Below are positions 1 to 12,800 of a stretch of DNA of 64,000 nucleotides, piece by piece. Under the pieces are notes generated by a model, which was given only the letters and a program-made list of their open reading frames with translations, made no database searches and had not been told where the DNA came from. Source of the stretch: Prostheceraeus crozeri. Lineage: Eukaryota; Platyhelminthes; Polycladida; Euryleptidae. Positions within the stretch are counted from its first letter, which is position 1. Every line of letters starts with the position of its first letter. The position numbers and the translations under genes are program-made. The stretch is taken from contig CAJQUW010007236.1 of the NCBI GenBank assembly GCA_907163375.1, positions 1-64,000 of the forward strand, in the 5' to 3' direction.

Positions 1-3000
1 GCAGACGAGGAATGGATGAAGGGTTCAACAACACTGAAGGTGCATAAAAGAATCAGGGACGAATATATATTGTTAGCAGACGCGATAACCAATGACAGGC
101 ACACTGAAGGGCCAAGAAGAGGAACGATGTAGCAGACCATGAGAGGGACGGAAAAGCCACACTGAAGGTCCAAAGAGGGACGATGTAAGCAGACGAGGAG
201 GGGAAGAAAAAGCACACTGAAGGGGCCAAAGATTGGACAATGTAGCAAACGAGAGACGATGAAAGCGGCACACTTGAAGGGACAAACGAGGGGACTTAGA
301 TGTCGAAGACGAGAAAAGGATGAAAGGCACATGAGAGGGGCCAACCGATGGGGACGCAGTAGCTGACCGATGAAGTAAGAAAGTAGCACACTGAGGGACA
401 AAAGAGAGGACGACATAAGCTAACATAGGAAATGCGGATGTTCAAGTGGCAGCACAGCGCGCGAGGCCAAAGAGGGGACGATGATCGCCGACGTAAGACA
501 GACTGAAAAGTGCACTTGCCACTGAAGCGACAAAGAGCGGACGATATTGCAGCACTAGGAATGATGACAGACACACTGAAGGGGACATAAGTAGAGGCGA
601 CGATGTAGTTGACGAGTGAAATGTAGATGAAGGGCACACTAAAGCGCCAAAGAGTTGTCGATGTAGCAGATCGAGAATGTGCTGTAGAAGGGCACATCAA
701 AGGTGCAAAAGAGACGATGTAGCAGAATCGAAGAAGAGAAGAAAAGCCACTGAAAGGGCCAAACTATGTGCTACGATGTAGCAAACGAGGAGACATGAAG
801 GGCACGACTGAAGGGACCAAAGAGGGGATGGAAGTAGAAGACGAGAGGAAGAAAAGTACACACTTAAGGCGTTCCAAAAAGGATAGACGATGTAGCAGAA
901 CGACGAGGGGATGAAAGGCACACCTGACTCAGGACAAAAGAGGGACGATGTAGCAGACGAGGAGACAATATAAAGCACCAGAAGGGTACCAAAGAGGGAC
1001 GAGCATCGTAGCAGCACCATCGATGACGCGAGAATGAAGGGCACACTGAAAGGGCCAAAGAGGGGACGATGTAGCAGACGAGGAGGGGATGAAAGGCACA
1101 CTGAAGGGTCAAAAGAGGGGACGATGTAGCAGACGAGGACAGGATGAAAGGCACACTGAAGCGACCAAAGAGCGGACGATGTTGCAGACGAGGAATGGAT
1201 GAAAGACACACTGAAGGGACAAAAGAGAGGACGATGTAGCTGACGAGGAATGGATGAAGGGCACACTGAAGGGGCCAAAGAGGGACATGTAACAACGAAG
1301 GAATGGTTGAAGGGCACACTGAAGGGGGCCAAAGAGGGTACGATGGAGCAGAACGACGAGGGAAGAGCAACACAACTGGAGGGCAAGAGGGGTCGATGTT
1401 GCAGACGAAGGACAGGATGAAAGGCACACTGGAACGACCAAGAGCGGTCGATGTTTGCAGACGAGGAATGGATAAAGACAAACACAGAAGGGACAAAAGA
1501 GAGGACGATGTAGCTACGAGGACTGGATGAAGGGCACACTGAAGGGGCCAAAGAGGGGGGACGATGTAGCTGACGAGGAGAGGTTTGACGTGGGACACTT
1601 AAGCGCCCAAAGAGGGGACATGTAGATGACGAGGAACAATGACACACACTGAAGGGGCCAAAGAGGGACATGTAGAGACGAGGAGGGGAAGAAAACTCAC
1701 TGAGGGGTCCAAGAGGGGACGATTGTAGCAAACGAGGAGACGCATGACATCTAGGTTGGTACAAAGAGGACGATGTACAGGCGAGGAAGAGCAGAAAGGC
1801 ACTGTTGGAGGCGCAAAAGTGGGGACAAGTTGCAAGACGATAGGGGGAAAGTAAACACAGAGGGGCCAAAGAGGGACGAATGTTTGCAGACGAGAATGGA
1901 AAAGCCCAACTGAAGGTACCAAAGAGGGGACGTTGTAGCAACGAGGAGGGGATGAAAGGTACACTGAAGGACAAAAGCGGGGACGATGTTAGCTGACGAG
2001 GAATGATATAGGGCACACAGAAGGGACAAAAAGGAGGACATGGTACAGACGAGGAGGGATGAAGGGCACACGTGAAGGGGCCATAGAGGGACGATGTATT
2101 AGACCGAGGAATGGATGAAGCAACACATGAAGGCGCCAAAGAGGGGAACTAGGTAGCAACCAGAGGGGAAGAAAGGTACACTTGAAGGGACAAAGCGGGA
2201 CGATGTAGCAGACGAGGAATGGATAAAGGGCACACTGAAGGGACAAAGAGGAAAACGATGTACAGACAGGAATGGATGAATGGCACTCTGAAGTGCAAAA
2301 GACGGGATCGATGTAGCAGATGAGGCAGACAAATGAAAGGCAACACTGAAGGGCCAAAAGAAGGACGATGTAGCGACCAGGAGGGGAAGAAAACACACTG
2401 ACGGGCTCCAAAGAGGGGACGATGTAGCAGACGAGGAAGGGGAAGAAAACACAAACGGAAGGGCCAAAGAGTGGACGATGAGCAAACGAGAGACGATGAA
2501 GGCACACTGACGGGACCAACAAGAGGGACATGTAGAAGACGAGAAAGGATAAAGGCACACTGAGGGGCCAACGAGGGGACGATGTAGCTGACGAGGACTG
2601 GATGAAGGCACACTGAAGGACAAAAGAGGACGCTGTAGCTAACGAGAATGGATGAAGGGCCACACTCAGGGCCAAAGAGACGATGATGCAGACGAGACAG
2701 AAAGAAAGGCACACTGAAGCGACAACAGAGCGGACATATTGCAGACTAGAAAGGATGAAAGACTCATGAGGGACAAAAGAGAGGACGATGAGTTACGAGG
2801 AATGGATGAAGGGCACACTGAAGCGGCCAAAAGTGGTCGATGTAGCAGACAGATGATGAAGGGCACACTAAAGGTGCTAAAGAGGGACGATGTACCGACG
2901 AGGAAGGAAGAAAAGCAACACTGAAGGGCCTAAGATGGACATGTTCCAAACGAGGAGACGACATGAAGGGCACACCTGAAGGGACCAAAGAGGGATGAAG

Positions 3001-3699
3001 TAGATGACGAGGAAGAAGAAAAGCACACCGGAAAGGGTCCAAAAAGGACGATGTAAGCAGACGAGAAGGGGAATGAAAGGCACACTGAAGGGACAAAAGA
3101 GGGACGAAATGTAGCAGTCGAGGAGACTATGAAAGCACACAGAAGGGGCCAAGAGGGAGAACGATTAGCAGACGAGAAGAGGATGACGAGGCAGACACAG
3201 AATGGTCAAAAAGGACGATATAGCAGACGAAGGAGACAATGAAAGGCATACTGAAGGGGCCCAAAGAGGGAACGATGTCGCAGACGAGGAGGGGAGAAAG
3301 TCTACACGAAGTGGCTCCGCAAAGAGGGGACGATGTAGCAAACGAGGAGACGATGAAGGGCACACTGAAGGGACCAAAAAGGGGACGATTAGAAGACGAG
3401 GAAGGGAAGAAAGCACACTGGAGGGCCAAAGAGGGGACGATGTTGCAGACGAGGAATGGATGAAAGGGGACACTGATGGCCAAAGAGGGGACGAATTGTT
3501 GCAAGACGAGGAAGAGGATGGAAAGGCCACACTGATGGGTCCAAAAGAGGTCGATGTTGCAGACAGGAGACAATGAAAGCACACTGAAGGGGCCAAAAGA
3601 GGGACCGAAGTTGCAGACGAGTAGGGGAAGAGCAACACACAAGAGGGCCAAAGAGGGACGATTTTGCAGACGAGAGGGATGAAAGGCACACTGAAGGAC

Positions 3700-6340
3700 A
3701 AAAGAGGGGACTTGTACAGACGAGGAATGGATGAATGGCACACTGAAGGGACAAAAGAGAGGACGATGTAGCAGACGAGGAATGGATGAAGGGCACACTG
3801 AAGGGGCCAAAGAGGGGACGATGTATTAGACGAGGAGACGATGAAGGGCACACTGAAGGTGCAAAAAAAGGGACGATGTAGCAGCCGAGGAGACAATGAA
3901 AGGCATACTGAAGGGGCGAAAGAGGGGACGATGTAGCAGACCAGGAGGGGAAGAAAGGTACACTGAAGGGACAAAAGAGGGGACGATGTAGCAGACGAGG
4001 AATGGATGAAGGGCACATGATAAGGGACAAAAGAAGGGAGGACGATTGTAGCAGACGAGCGGAATGGATGATGAGGGCACATGAAGGGGCCAAAAGAGGG
4101 GGAGACGATGTATTAGACGAGGAAATGGACTGAAGGGCACACTGAAGGTGCAAAAGAAGGGACGATGTAGCACAGACGTGGAGACAATGAAAGCACACTG
4201 TAGGGGCAAAGAGGGGACGATGTAGTCTGACCAGTAGGGGAAGAAAAGAACACTGAAGGGTCCAAAGCGGGGAAGTCGTAGCAGCGAGGAGGGGAAGTAT
4301 AAGCACACTGAAGGGAACCAACGAGGGGGACGATGTAGAAGACGAGAAAGGGAAGAAAGGCACACTGGAGGGGCCAACGAGGGGACGATGTAGCTGACGA
4401 GGAATGGATGAAGGGCACACTGAAGGGACAAAAGAGAGGACGATGTTGCAGACGAGGACAGAATGAAAGGCACACTGAAGCGACCAAAGAGCGGACGATA
4501 TTGCAGACTAGGAATGGATGAAAGACACACTGAAGGGACAAAAGAGAGGACGATGTAGTTGACGAGGAATGGATGAAGGGCACACTGAAGGGACAAAAGA
4601 AAGGACGATGTATTTGACGAGGAATGGATGAAGGGCACACTGTAGGTGCAAAAGAAGGGACGATGTAGCAGACGAGGAGACAATGAAAGGCACACTGAAG
4701 GGGCCAAAGAGGGGACGATGTAGCAGACGAGGAATGGATAAAGGGCACACTGAAGGGACAAAAGAGAGGACGATGTAGCAGACGAGGAATGGATGAACGG
4801 CACACTGAAGGAGCCAAAGAGGGGACGATGTATTAGACGAGGAATGGAGACAGACACACTGAAAGGCCAAAGAGGGACGTTGTAGCAGACCAGGAGGAAA
4901 AAAGCACACTGAAGGGGCCAAAGAGTGGCCGATGTAGCAACGAGGAGACGATGAAGGGCACCCTGAAGGGACCCAATAGGGGAGAACCGGATGACGAAGA
5001 CGAGAAAGGAAGAAAGCACAGTGGAGTGGGGCCAAAGAGGGACGATGTTGCAGACTAGGATGGATAAGGGGGACACTGAAGGGCCAAAAGGGACGATGTA
5101 GCAGAACGAGGAGAGGATAAAGGCACATCTGAAGGTCAAAAGAGGGGACATGTTGCAGACGAGGAGACAAATGAAGGCACACTGAAAGGGCCAAAGAGGA
5201 CGAAGTTGCAGAGAGTAGGGGAAAGCAACACACAAGGGCAAAGAGGGGAACGATGTTGCAAGACGAGGAGGGGAGGAAAGGCCCACCTGAAGGGACAAAA
5301 AGAGGGGACGATGTACAGAACGAGGAATGATGAATGGCACACTGAAGGGACAAAAGAGAGACGATGTATCATCAGGGAATGGATAAGGGCAACCCTTGAA
5401 GGGGCCAAAGAGGGAACCGATTATTAGACGAGGGAACGATGAAGGCACAACTGAAGGTGCATAAAAAAGGACGATGTAGCAGCCCGAGGAGACGAAGGAA
5501 GGCATACCGGAAGGGTCGAAAAGAGGGGACGATGTAGCGAACCAGGGAGGGGAAGAAAGGTACACGATGGGAACAACAGAGGGGACGATGTAGCAGACGA
5601 GGAATTGGATACAAGGGCACCACTGAAGGACAAAAGAGAGGACGATGTAGCAGAGACGAGGAATGGATGAAGTGCACAACTGAAGGGGCCAAAAGGGGAA
5701 CATGGTATAACAGAATTATGAAGGCACACTGAAGGTGGCAAAAGAAGGGACGATGTAGCAGACGAGGTGACAATGAACGGCACACTGAAGGGGGCCAAAG
5801 AGGGACGATGTAGCTGACCAGAGGGAAGAAAAGCACCACTGAAGGTCCAAAGAGGGGACGATGTAGCAGACGAGGAGGGGTAAAAAGCACACTGAAGGCC
5901 AAAGAGGGGACGAAGTAGAAACGAGAAAGGGAAGTAAGGCACACTGGAGGGGCCATCGAGACGATTAAGCTGACGAGGAATGGATGAAGGGCTCACTGAA
6001 GGACAAAAGAAGGACCGATGTTGCAGACGAGACCAATGAACAGGCACACTAAGCGAACAAAGAGCGACGATATTGCCAGACTAGGAATTGATGAAAGTCA
6101 CACTGAAGGGACAAAAGAGAGACGATGTAGTTGACGAGGATGGATGAAGGGCACACTGATGGACAAAAGAAAACGATGTATTTGACGAGGAATGTGATAA
6201 GGGCAAACTGTAGTGCAAAAGAAGGACGAGTACAGACGAGGAACAATGAAAGGCACACCTGAAGGGCCCAAAGGGACATTAGCAGACAAGGAATGATAAA
6301 GGGCACCACTGAAAGGGAAAAAAAAAAAACAAAAGAGAGA
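3700..6340. repeat. Duplicated block within the array, about 1.6 kb period
   Basis: Rare variants recur in order about 1.57-1.6 kb apart (near 29 units). Examples are a GTATTAGACGAGG unit, a GCAGCCGAGG unit followed by GGCATACTGAAGGGGCG, and a GTATTTGACGAGG unit. They are seen cleanly in 3,700-4,700 and again with indels in 5,400-6,300. This is a tandem higher-order duplication. Confidence 0.6.
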
Positions 6341-6999
6341 CGATGTTAGCAGACGAGGAAGATGAAGGGCACGCTGAAGTCGGCCCAAAACAGGGGACGA
6401 TGTATTAGACGAGGAATGGATGAAAGGCACACTGAAGGGGCCAAAGACGGGACGTTTTGTAGAGGGACAGGAGGGGAAGAAAGCAGAACTGAACGGGCCA
6501 AAGAGGGGACGATGTAAGCAGAACGAGGAGGACGATTGAAGGGGCACACTGAAGTGACCAAAGAGGGGGAACGATGTTAGAAGACGAGCAACGGGAGAAA
6601 GGCACACTGGATGGGGCAACGAGGGGACGATGTAAGCTGACGAGGAATGGATGAGGGGCCACACTGAAGGGACAAAAGAGAGGACGATGTAGTTAACGAG
6701 GAATGGATGAAGGGCTCAATGATGGGCCAAAAGCGGGACGATGTAGATGACGAGGAATGGATGAAGGGCACACTGAAGGGGCCAAAGAGGGGACGTTGCT
6801 GTAGCAGACGAGGGAGGGGATGAAGGGCACACTGAAGGGGACAAAAGAGGGGGACGATGTAGCAGACGGAGGAATGGATGATAGGGCACACTGAGGGCCC
6901 AAAGAGGGTGACGATGTAAGCAGACACAGGAGGGGAAGGAAAGGTACACTGAAGGGACAAAAAGCGGGGACGATGTAAGCAGTCGAGGAATGGAATAAA

Positions 7000-9900
7000 G
7001 GGCCCACTGAAGGGACAAAAGAGAGGACGATGTAGGCAGGACGGAGGGACATGGATGAAGGGCACCACTAAACCGGGTCAAAGATGGGGGACGAGGTATT
7101 AGACGAGGAATGGATGAAGGGCATCACTGGAAGGTAGCAAAAGAAGGGACGATGTAGCAGGGACGAGAGGGAAGGAAAAGCACACTGAAAGGGACAAAGA
7201 GGAGGACGATGTAGCAGACGAGGAATGGTTGCATGGGACACTGAAGGGGCCAAAGAGGGGGGGACGATGTTAGCAGACGAGGAGGGGAAGAGAAAGCACA
7301 CTGAAGGGGCCAAAGAAGTGGACGCTGTAGCAAACGCGGAGACGATGAAGGGCACACTGAGGGTTCCAAAGAGTGGACGATTGCTAGCAAGCGAGGAGAC
7401 GATGATAGGGCAACACTGAATGGACGCACAGAAGGGACCGATGTAGAAGACGAGAAAGGGAAGAAAGGCACACTGGAGGGGCCAACAGGAGGACGATGTA
7501 GCTGAGAGGATATGGATGAAGGGCACACTGGATGGGGCCAAATAGGGGACCGATGTTGCATGTCGAGGACCAGAATGAAAGCACAACTCTGAAGCGACAA
7601 AGAGCGGACGATATTGCAGACTAGGAATTGATGAAAGGACACACTGAAGGACAAACGAGGAGGACGCAATGTAGTTTTGACGAGGAGGAGGATGAAGGGC
7701 ACAATCTGAAGGGGCCAAAGATGGGGGACGATGTAGCACAGACGAGGAATGGATGAAGGGCACGCTGAAGGTTGCAAAAGTTAGGGGGACGATGTAGCCA
7801 GACTGAGGAGGGGAAGAAAAGCACACTGAAAGGGACAAAAGAGTGGTCGATGTAGGCAAAAGAGGAAGACGATGATTAGGGGTGCACACTGAAAAGGGAC
7901 AAAGAGGGGATGAAGTAGAAGACGAGGAAGGGAAGAAAAAAATCAAACTGAGGGTCCAAAAAGGGGACGAGTGTAGCAGACGAGGAGGGGATGAATAGGC
8001 CTACTGAAACGGGCAAAAGGTGGGGACGAGGTAGCTGACGAGGAGACAATGAAAGGCACACAGAAGGGGACGAAGAAGGGGGACGATGTAGCAGACGATG
8101 AGAGGATGAAAGGGCCAACACTGAAGGGTCAAAAGAGGGGCCGATCTAGCAGACGAGGGTGACAATGAAAGGCATACTGAAGGGGGCAAAGCCGGGGACG
8201 ATGTAGCAGACGAGGAGGGGAAGAAAGGTACACTGAAAGGGTCCAAAGAGGGGATGAAAGGCCACACTGAAGGGACCAAAAAAGGGAGATGTAGAAGACC
8301 GAGGAGGGAAGAAAGGCACACTGGAGGGGCCAAAGAGGGGGACGATGCTGCATACGAGGAATGGATGAAGGGGGACACTGAAGGGTCAAAAAGTGGGGAC
8401 GATGTTGCAGGACGAGGGGACAATGAAAGGCAACACTGAAGGGGCAACAGAGGGGCGAAGTTGCAGACGAAGTAAAGGAGAGCAACACACAAGAGGGGCC
8501 AAGAGGGGGGGGCCGATTGTAGCAGACGAGGAATGGATGAATGGCACACACTGAAGGGGCCAAAGGGGGACGATGTAGCAGAACGATGGGACGAGGATGA
8601 AAGGCACATGAAGGGTCAAAAGAGGGGGACGATGTGGCAAGACGATGGTGACAATGAAAGGCACACTGAAGGGGCCAACAGACGGGGACGAAGTTTCAGA
8701 CGAGTGGGGACGAGCACACACAAGACAAGGTGGGGCCCAAAGAGGGGGCGATGTTGCAGACGAGGAGGGGAGGAAAGGCCACACTGAAGGGCCAAAAGAT
8801 AGGGGGCGATGGTAGTCAGACGTGGCTCTGGATGAATGGCACACTGAAGGGACAAAAGGATCGAGGGAACGATAGTAGCAGACGAGGTCATGGATGAAGG
8901 GCACTACTGAAGGGGGCCAAAGCGGGGACGATGTATTAGACGAGGAATGGATGAAGGGCACACTGAAGGTGCAAAAGAAGGGACGAAGTAGCAGACGAGG
9001 TTGGGAAGAAAAGCACACTGAAGGGATCAAAGGAGAGGACGATGTAGCTGACGAGGAAATGATGAATGGGCACACTGAAGGGGCCAAAGACGGGGACGAG
9101 GTGTATAGCAGACGAGGAGGGGGAAGAAAAGCACACTGAAGGGGCCAAAGAAGGTGGACGATGTATAAACGAGGAGACGATGAAGGGGGCCACACGAAGG
9201 GGTCCAAAGAGTGTGACGATGTTTTTGTAGCAAGCGCAGGGAGACGATGAAAGGGCCACACTGAAGGGAACCAAAGAGGGGGACTGATGTAGAAGACGAG
9301 GAAAGACCCGGAAGAAAGGAACTCGGGAGGGGCCAACGAAGATAGTTTACGAAGTCCTCCGTTAAGAATTTACCGATACATTGTCAGGGGGGAGGGACGA
9401 TGTGGGGGGGGGAACGCCCATGTAGCTGACGAGGAATTGGATGAAGGGCAACACAGGAGGGGCCAAAATAGGGGACGATGTTGCAGACGGAGGACGAGAA
9501 TGAAAGGCACCACTGGAAGAGACCAAAGGGCGGGACGATATTGCAGACTAGGAATTGATTGAAAGACACACTGAAAGGGACAAAAGTGTGACGATGTAGT
9601 TTGACGAGGGAGGAGGATGAAGGGCACACTGAAGGGGCCTAAAGAGGTGGACGATGTAGCAGACGAGAGCGAATGGTTGAAGGGCACACTGAGGTAGGAT
9701 GTTTACGTGCAAGAGGGGACGATGTAGCAGACGAACGGGAGGGGAAGAAAAGCACACTGAAAGGGCCAAAGAGTGGGACGATGTAGCAAAACGAGGGAGA
9801 CGATGAAGGGCACAACTGAAAGGGACAAAAGAGGGGATGAAGGTAGAAGAACGAGGAAGGAAGAAAAAAATTCACACTGAAGGGTCCAAAAAGGGGACGA

Positions 9901-12800
9901 TGTAGCAGACGAGGAGGGGATGAAAGGCACACTGAATGGGCCAAAAAGAGGGGACGGATGTAGCTGTCGAGGAGGGAGACAATGAAAGGGCACACCAGAA
10001 GGGGACTAAGCGGGGACGATGTAGAGGAGAGGAAGAGGTTGAAAAGGCACACTGAAAGGGTCAATAAGAGGGGAGGACGATCTAGCAGAACGAAGGAGGC
10101 CAATGAAAGGATACTGAAGGGGCATAGAGGGGACGATTGTAGCTAGACGAGGAGGGGAATGAAAGGTACACTGAAAGGGTCCAAAGAGGGGATGAAAGGC
10201 ACACTGTTGGGAGAAAACAGGGGAACGATGTACGAAGACGAGGAAGGGAAGAAAAGGCACACTGGAGGGGCCAAAGAGGGACGATGTTGCATACGAGGAA
10301 TGGATGATGGGGACACTGAAGGGTCAAAAGAGGGGAGATGTTTCAAGACGAGGAGGACAATGAAAAGGCACAATGATGGGGCCAAAGAGGGGAGCGAAGT
10401 TGCAGACGAGTAAAGGAAGAGCAACACACAAGAGGGGCCAAAGAGGGGACGATGTAGCAGACGTGGATATGGATGACTGGCACACTGAGGTGGCCAAAGA
10501 GGGGACGATGTAAGCAAGACGAGGAGAGGATGAAAGGCACACTGAAGGGTAAAAAGAGGGGGACGATGTGGCAGACGAGGAGACAATGAAAGGCAACACT
10601 GAAGGGGACAAAGATGGGGACGAAGTTTCAGACGAGTAGGGGAAGGAGCAACACACAAGAGGGGCCAAAAGAGTGGGACGATTGTTGCAGACGAGGAGGG
10701 AATGAAAATGAATGGCACACTGAAGTTACAAAAGAGGGGACGATGTAGCAACAGGAATGGAATGAAGGGCACACTGAAGGGCCAAAGAGGGGACGAGTAT
10801 TAGACGAGAAGATGAAGGCACACGAAGGTGCAAAAAGAAGGGACGATGTACAGACGAGGGACAATTGAAAGGGCACACTGAAGGGGCCAAAGAGGGACGA
10901 TGTAGCAGACGAGGAGGGGAAGAAAAGCACACTGAAGGGTCCAAAGAGGGACGATGTAGCAGACGAGGAGAATGATGAAAAGCACACTGAAGGGGCCAAA
11001 GAGGGGACGATGTAGCAGACAGGAGGGGAAGAAAGCACACTGAAGGGTCCCAAAGAGGGGACGCACACTGAAGGGCCAAAGAACGATGTAGCAAACGAGG
11101 AGACGATGAAGGGCACACACTGAAGGGACCAAAGAGGGGACGATGTAGAAGACGAGAAAGGGAAGAAAGGCACACGGGCCAACGAGGGGACGATGGAGCT
11201 GACGAGGACTGGATGAAGGGCACACTGAAGGGACAAAAGAGAGGACGATGTAGCTGACGAGGAATGGATGAAGGGCACACTGAAGGGCCAAAGAGGGGAC
11301 GATAATGCAGACAAGGAGCGGAAGAGCAACACACTGGAGGAGCCAAATAGGGGACGATGTAGCAGACGAGGAATGGATGAAGGGCACACTGAAGGGACCA
11401 AAGAGGGGACGATGTAGCTGACGAGGAATGGATGAAGGGCACACTGGAGGGGCCAAATAGGGGACGATGTTGCAGACGAGGACAGAATGAAAGGCACACT
11501 GAAGCGACCAAAGAGCGGACGATATTGCAGACTAGGAATTGATGAAAGACACACTGAAGGGACAAAAGAGAGGACGATGTAGTTGACGAGGAGAGGATGA
11601 AGGGCACACTGAAGGGGCCAAAGAGTGGACGATGTAGCAGACGAGGAATGGATGAAGGGCACACTGAAGGTGCAAAAGAGGGGACGATGTAGCAGACGAG
11701 TAGGGGAAGAAAAGCACACTGAAAGGTCCAAAGAGTGGACGATGTAGCAAACGAGGAGACGATGAAGGGCACACTGAAGGGACCAAAGAGGGGATGAAGT
11801 AGAAGACGAGGAAGGGAAGAAAAAAATCACACTGAAGGGTCCAAAAAGGGGACGATGTAGCAGACGAGGAGGGGATGAAAGGCACACTGAAAGGGCCAAA
11901 AGAGGGGACGATGTAGCTGACGAGGAGACAATGAAAGGCACACAGAAGGGGACAAAGAGGGGACGATGTAGCAGACGAGGAGAGGATGAAAGGCACACTG
12001 AAGGGTCAAAAGAGGGGACGATCTAGCAGACGAGGAGACAATGAAAGGCATACTGAAGGGGCCAAAGAGGGGACGATGTAGCAGACGAGGAGGGGATGAA
12101 AGGTACACTGAAGGGTCCAAAGAGGGGATGAAAGGCACACTGAAGGGACCAAAAAGGGGACGATGTAGAAGACGAGGAAGGGAAGAAAGGCACACTGGAG
12201 GGGCCAAAGAGGGGACGATGTTGCATACGAGGAATGGATGAAGGGGACACTGAAGGGTCAAAAGAGGGGACGATGTTGCAGACGAGGAGACAATGAAAGG
12301 CACACTGAAGGGGCCAAAGAGGGGACGAAGTTGCAGACGAGTAAAGGAAGAGCAACACACAAGAGGGGCCAAAGAGGGGACGATGTAGCAGACGAGGAAT
12401 GGATGAATGGCACACTGAAGGGGCCAAAGAGGGGACGATGTAGCAGACGAGGAGAGGATGAAAGGCACACTGAAGGGTCAAAAGAGGGGACGATGTTGCA
12501 GACGAGGAGACAATGAAAGGCACACTGAAAGGGCCAAAGAGGGGACGAAGTTGCAGACGAGTAGGGGAAGAGCAACACACAAGAGGGGCCAAAGAGGGGA
12601 CGATGTTGCAGACGAGGAGGGGATGAAAGGCACACTGAAGGGACAAAAGAGGGGACGATGTAGCAGACGAGGAATGGATGAATGGCACACTGAAGGGACA
12701 AAAGAGAGGACGATGTAGCAGACGAGGAATGGATGAAGGGCACACTGAAGGGGCCAAAGAGGGGACGATGTATTAGACGAGGAATGGATGAAGGGCACAC
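7000..12800. repeat. Three tandem copies of a block of about 1.94 kb
   Basis: Diagnostic variants recur about 1.93-1.98 kb apart (near 35 units). GATATTGCAGACTAGGAATT occurs near 7,610, 9,538 and 11,521. An A-rich unit with AAAAAATCACACTG-like sequence occurs near 7,936, 9,863 and 11,816. TTGCATACGAGG occurs near 8,347, 10,286 and 12,223. The first two copies are noisy and the third is clean. Confidence 0.7.
9340..9420. other. Short non-satellite island inside the array
   Basis: About 50 bases from 9,341 (beginning GATAGTTTACGAAGTCC) do not match the 55-bp unit. They are followed by G-runs and a damaged unit before normal units resume near 9,421. It could be a small insertion, a mis-join or low-quality sequence. 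I could not match it to a sequencing adapter I know. Confidence 0.5.

Larger units (their letters stand above)
1..10900. repeat. Left part of the array with dense one-base indels
   Basis: Units here follow the same 55-bp consensus but differ from it by frequent single-base insertions and deletions, stretched homopolymers (an A run near 6,307-6,319) and odd substitutions. Cleaner patches occur near 3,700-4,100 and 4,380-4,860. Blocks here share rare diagnostic variants with clean blocks further right, so the noise lies on top of recent duplications. I infer raw long-read error at a poorly polished contig end. True decay at an array edge is the alternative. Confidence 0.7.

Noticed and set aside
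1303-1530. Plus-strand open frames of 60-150 codons in the array
   Set aside because: They are satellite read between the TAG and TGA triplets of the unit and recur wherever variants remove those triplets.
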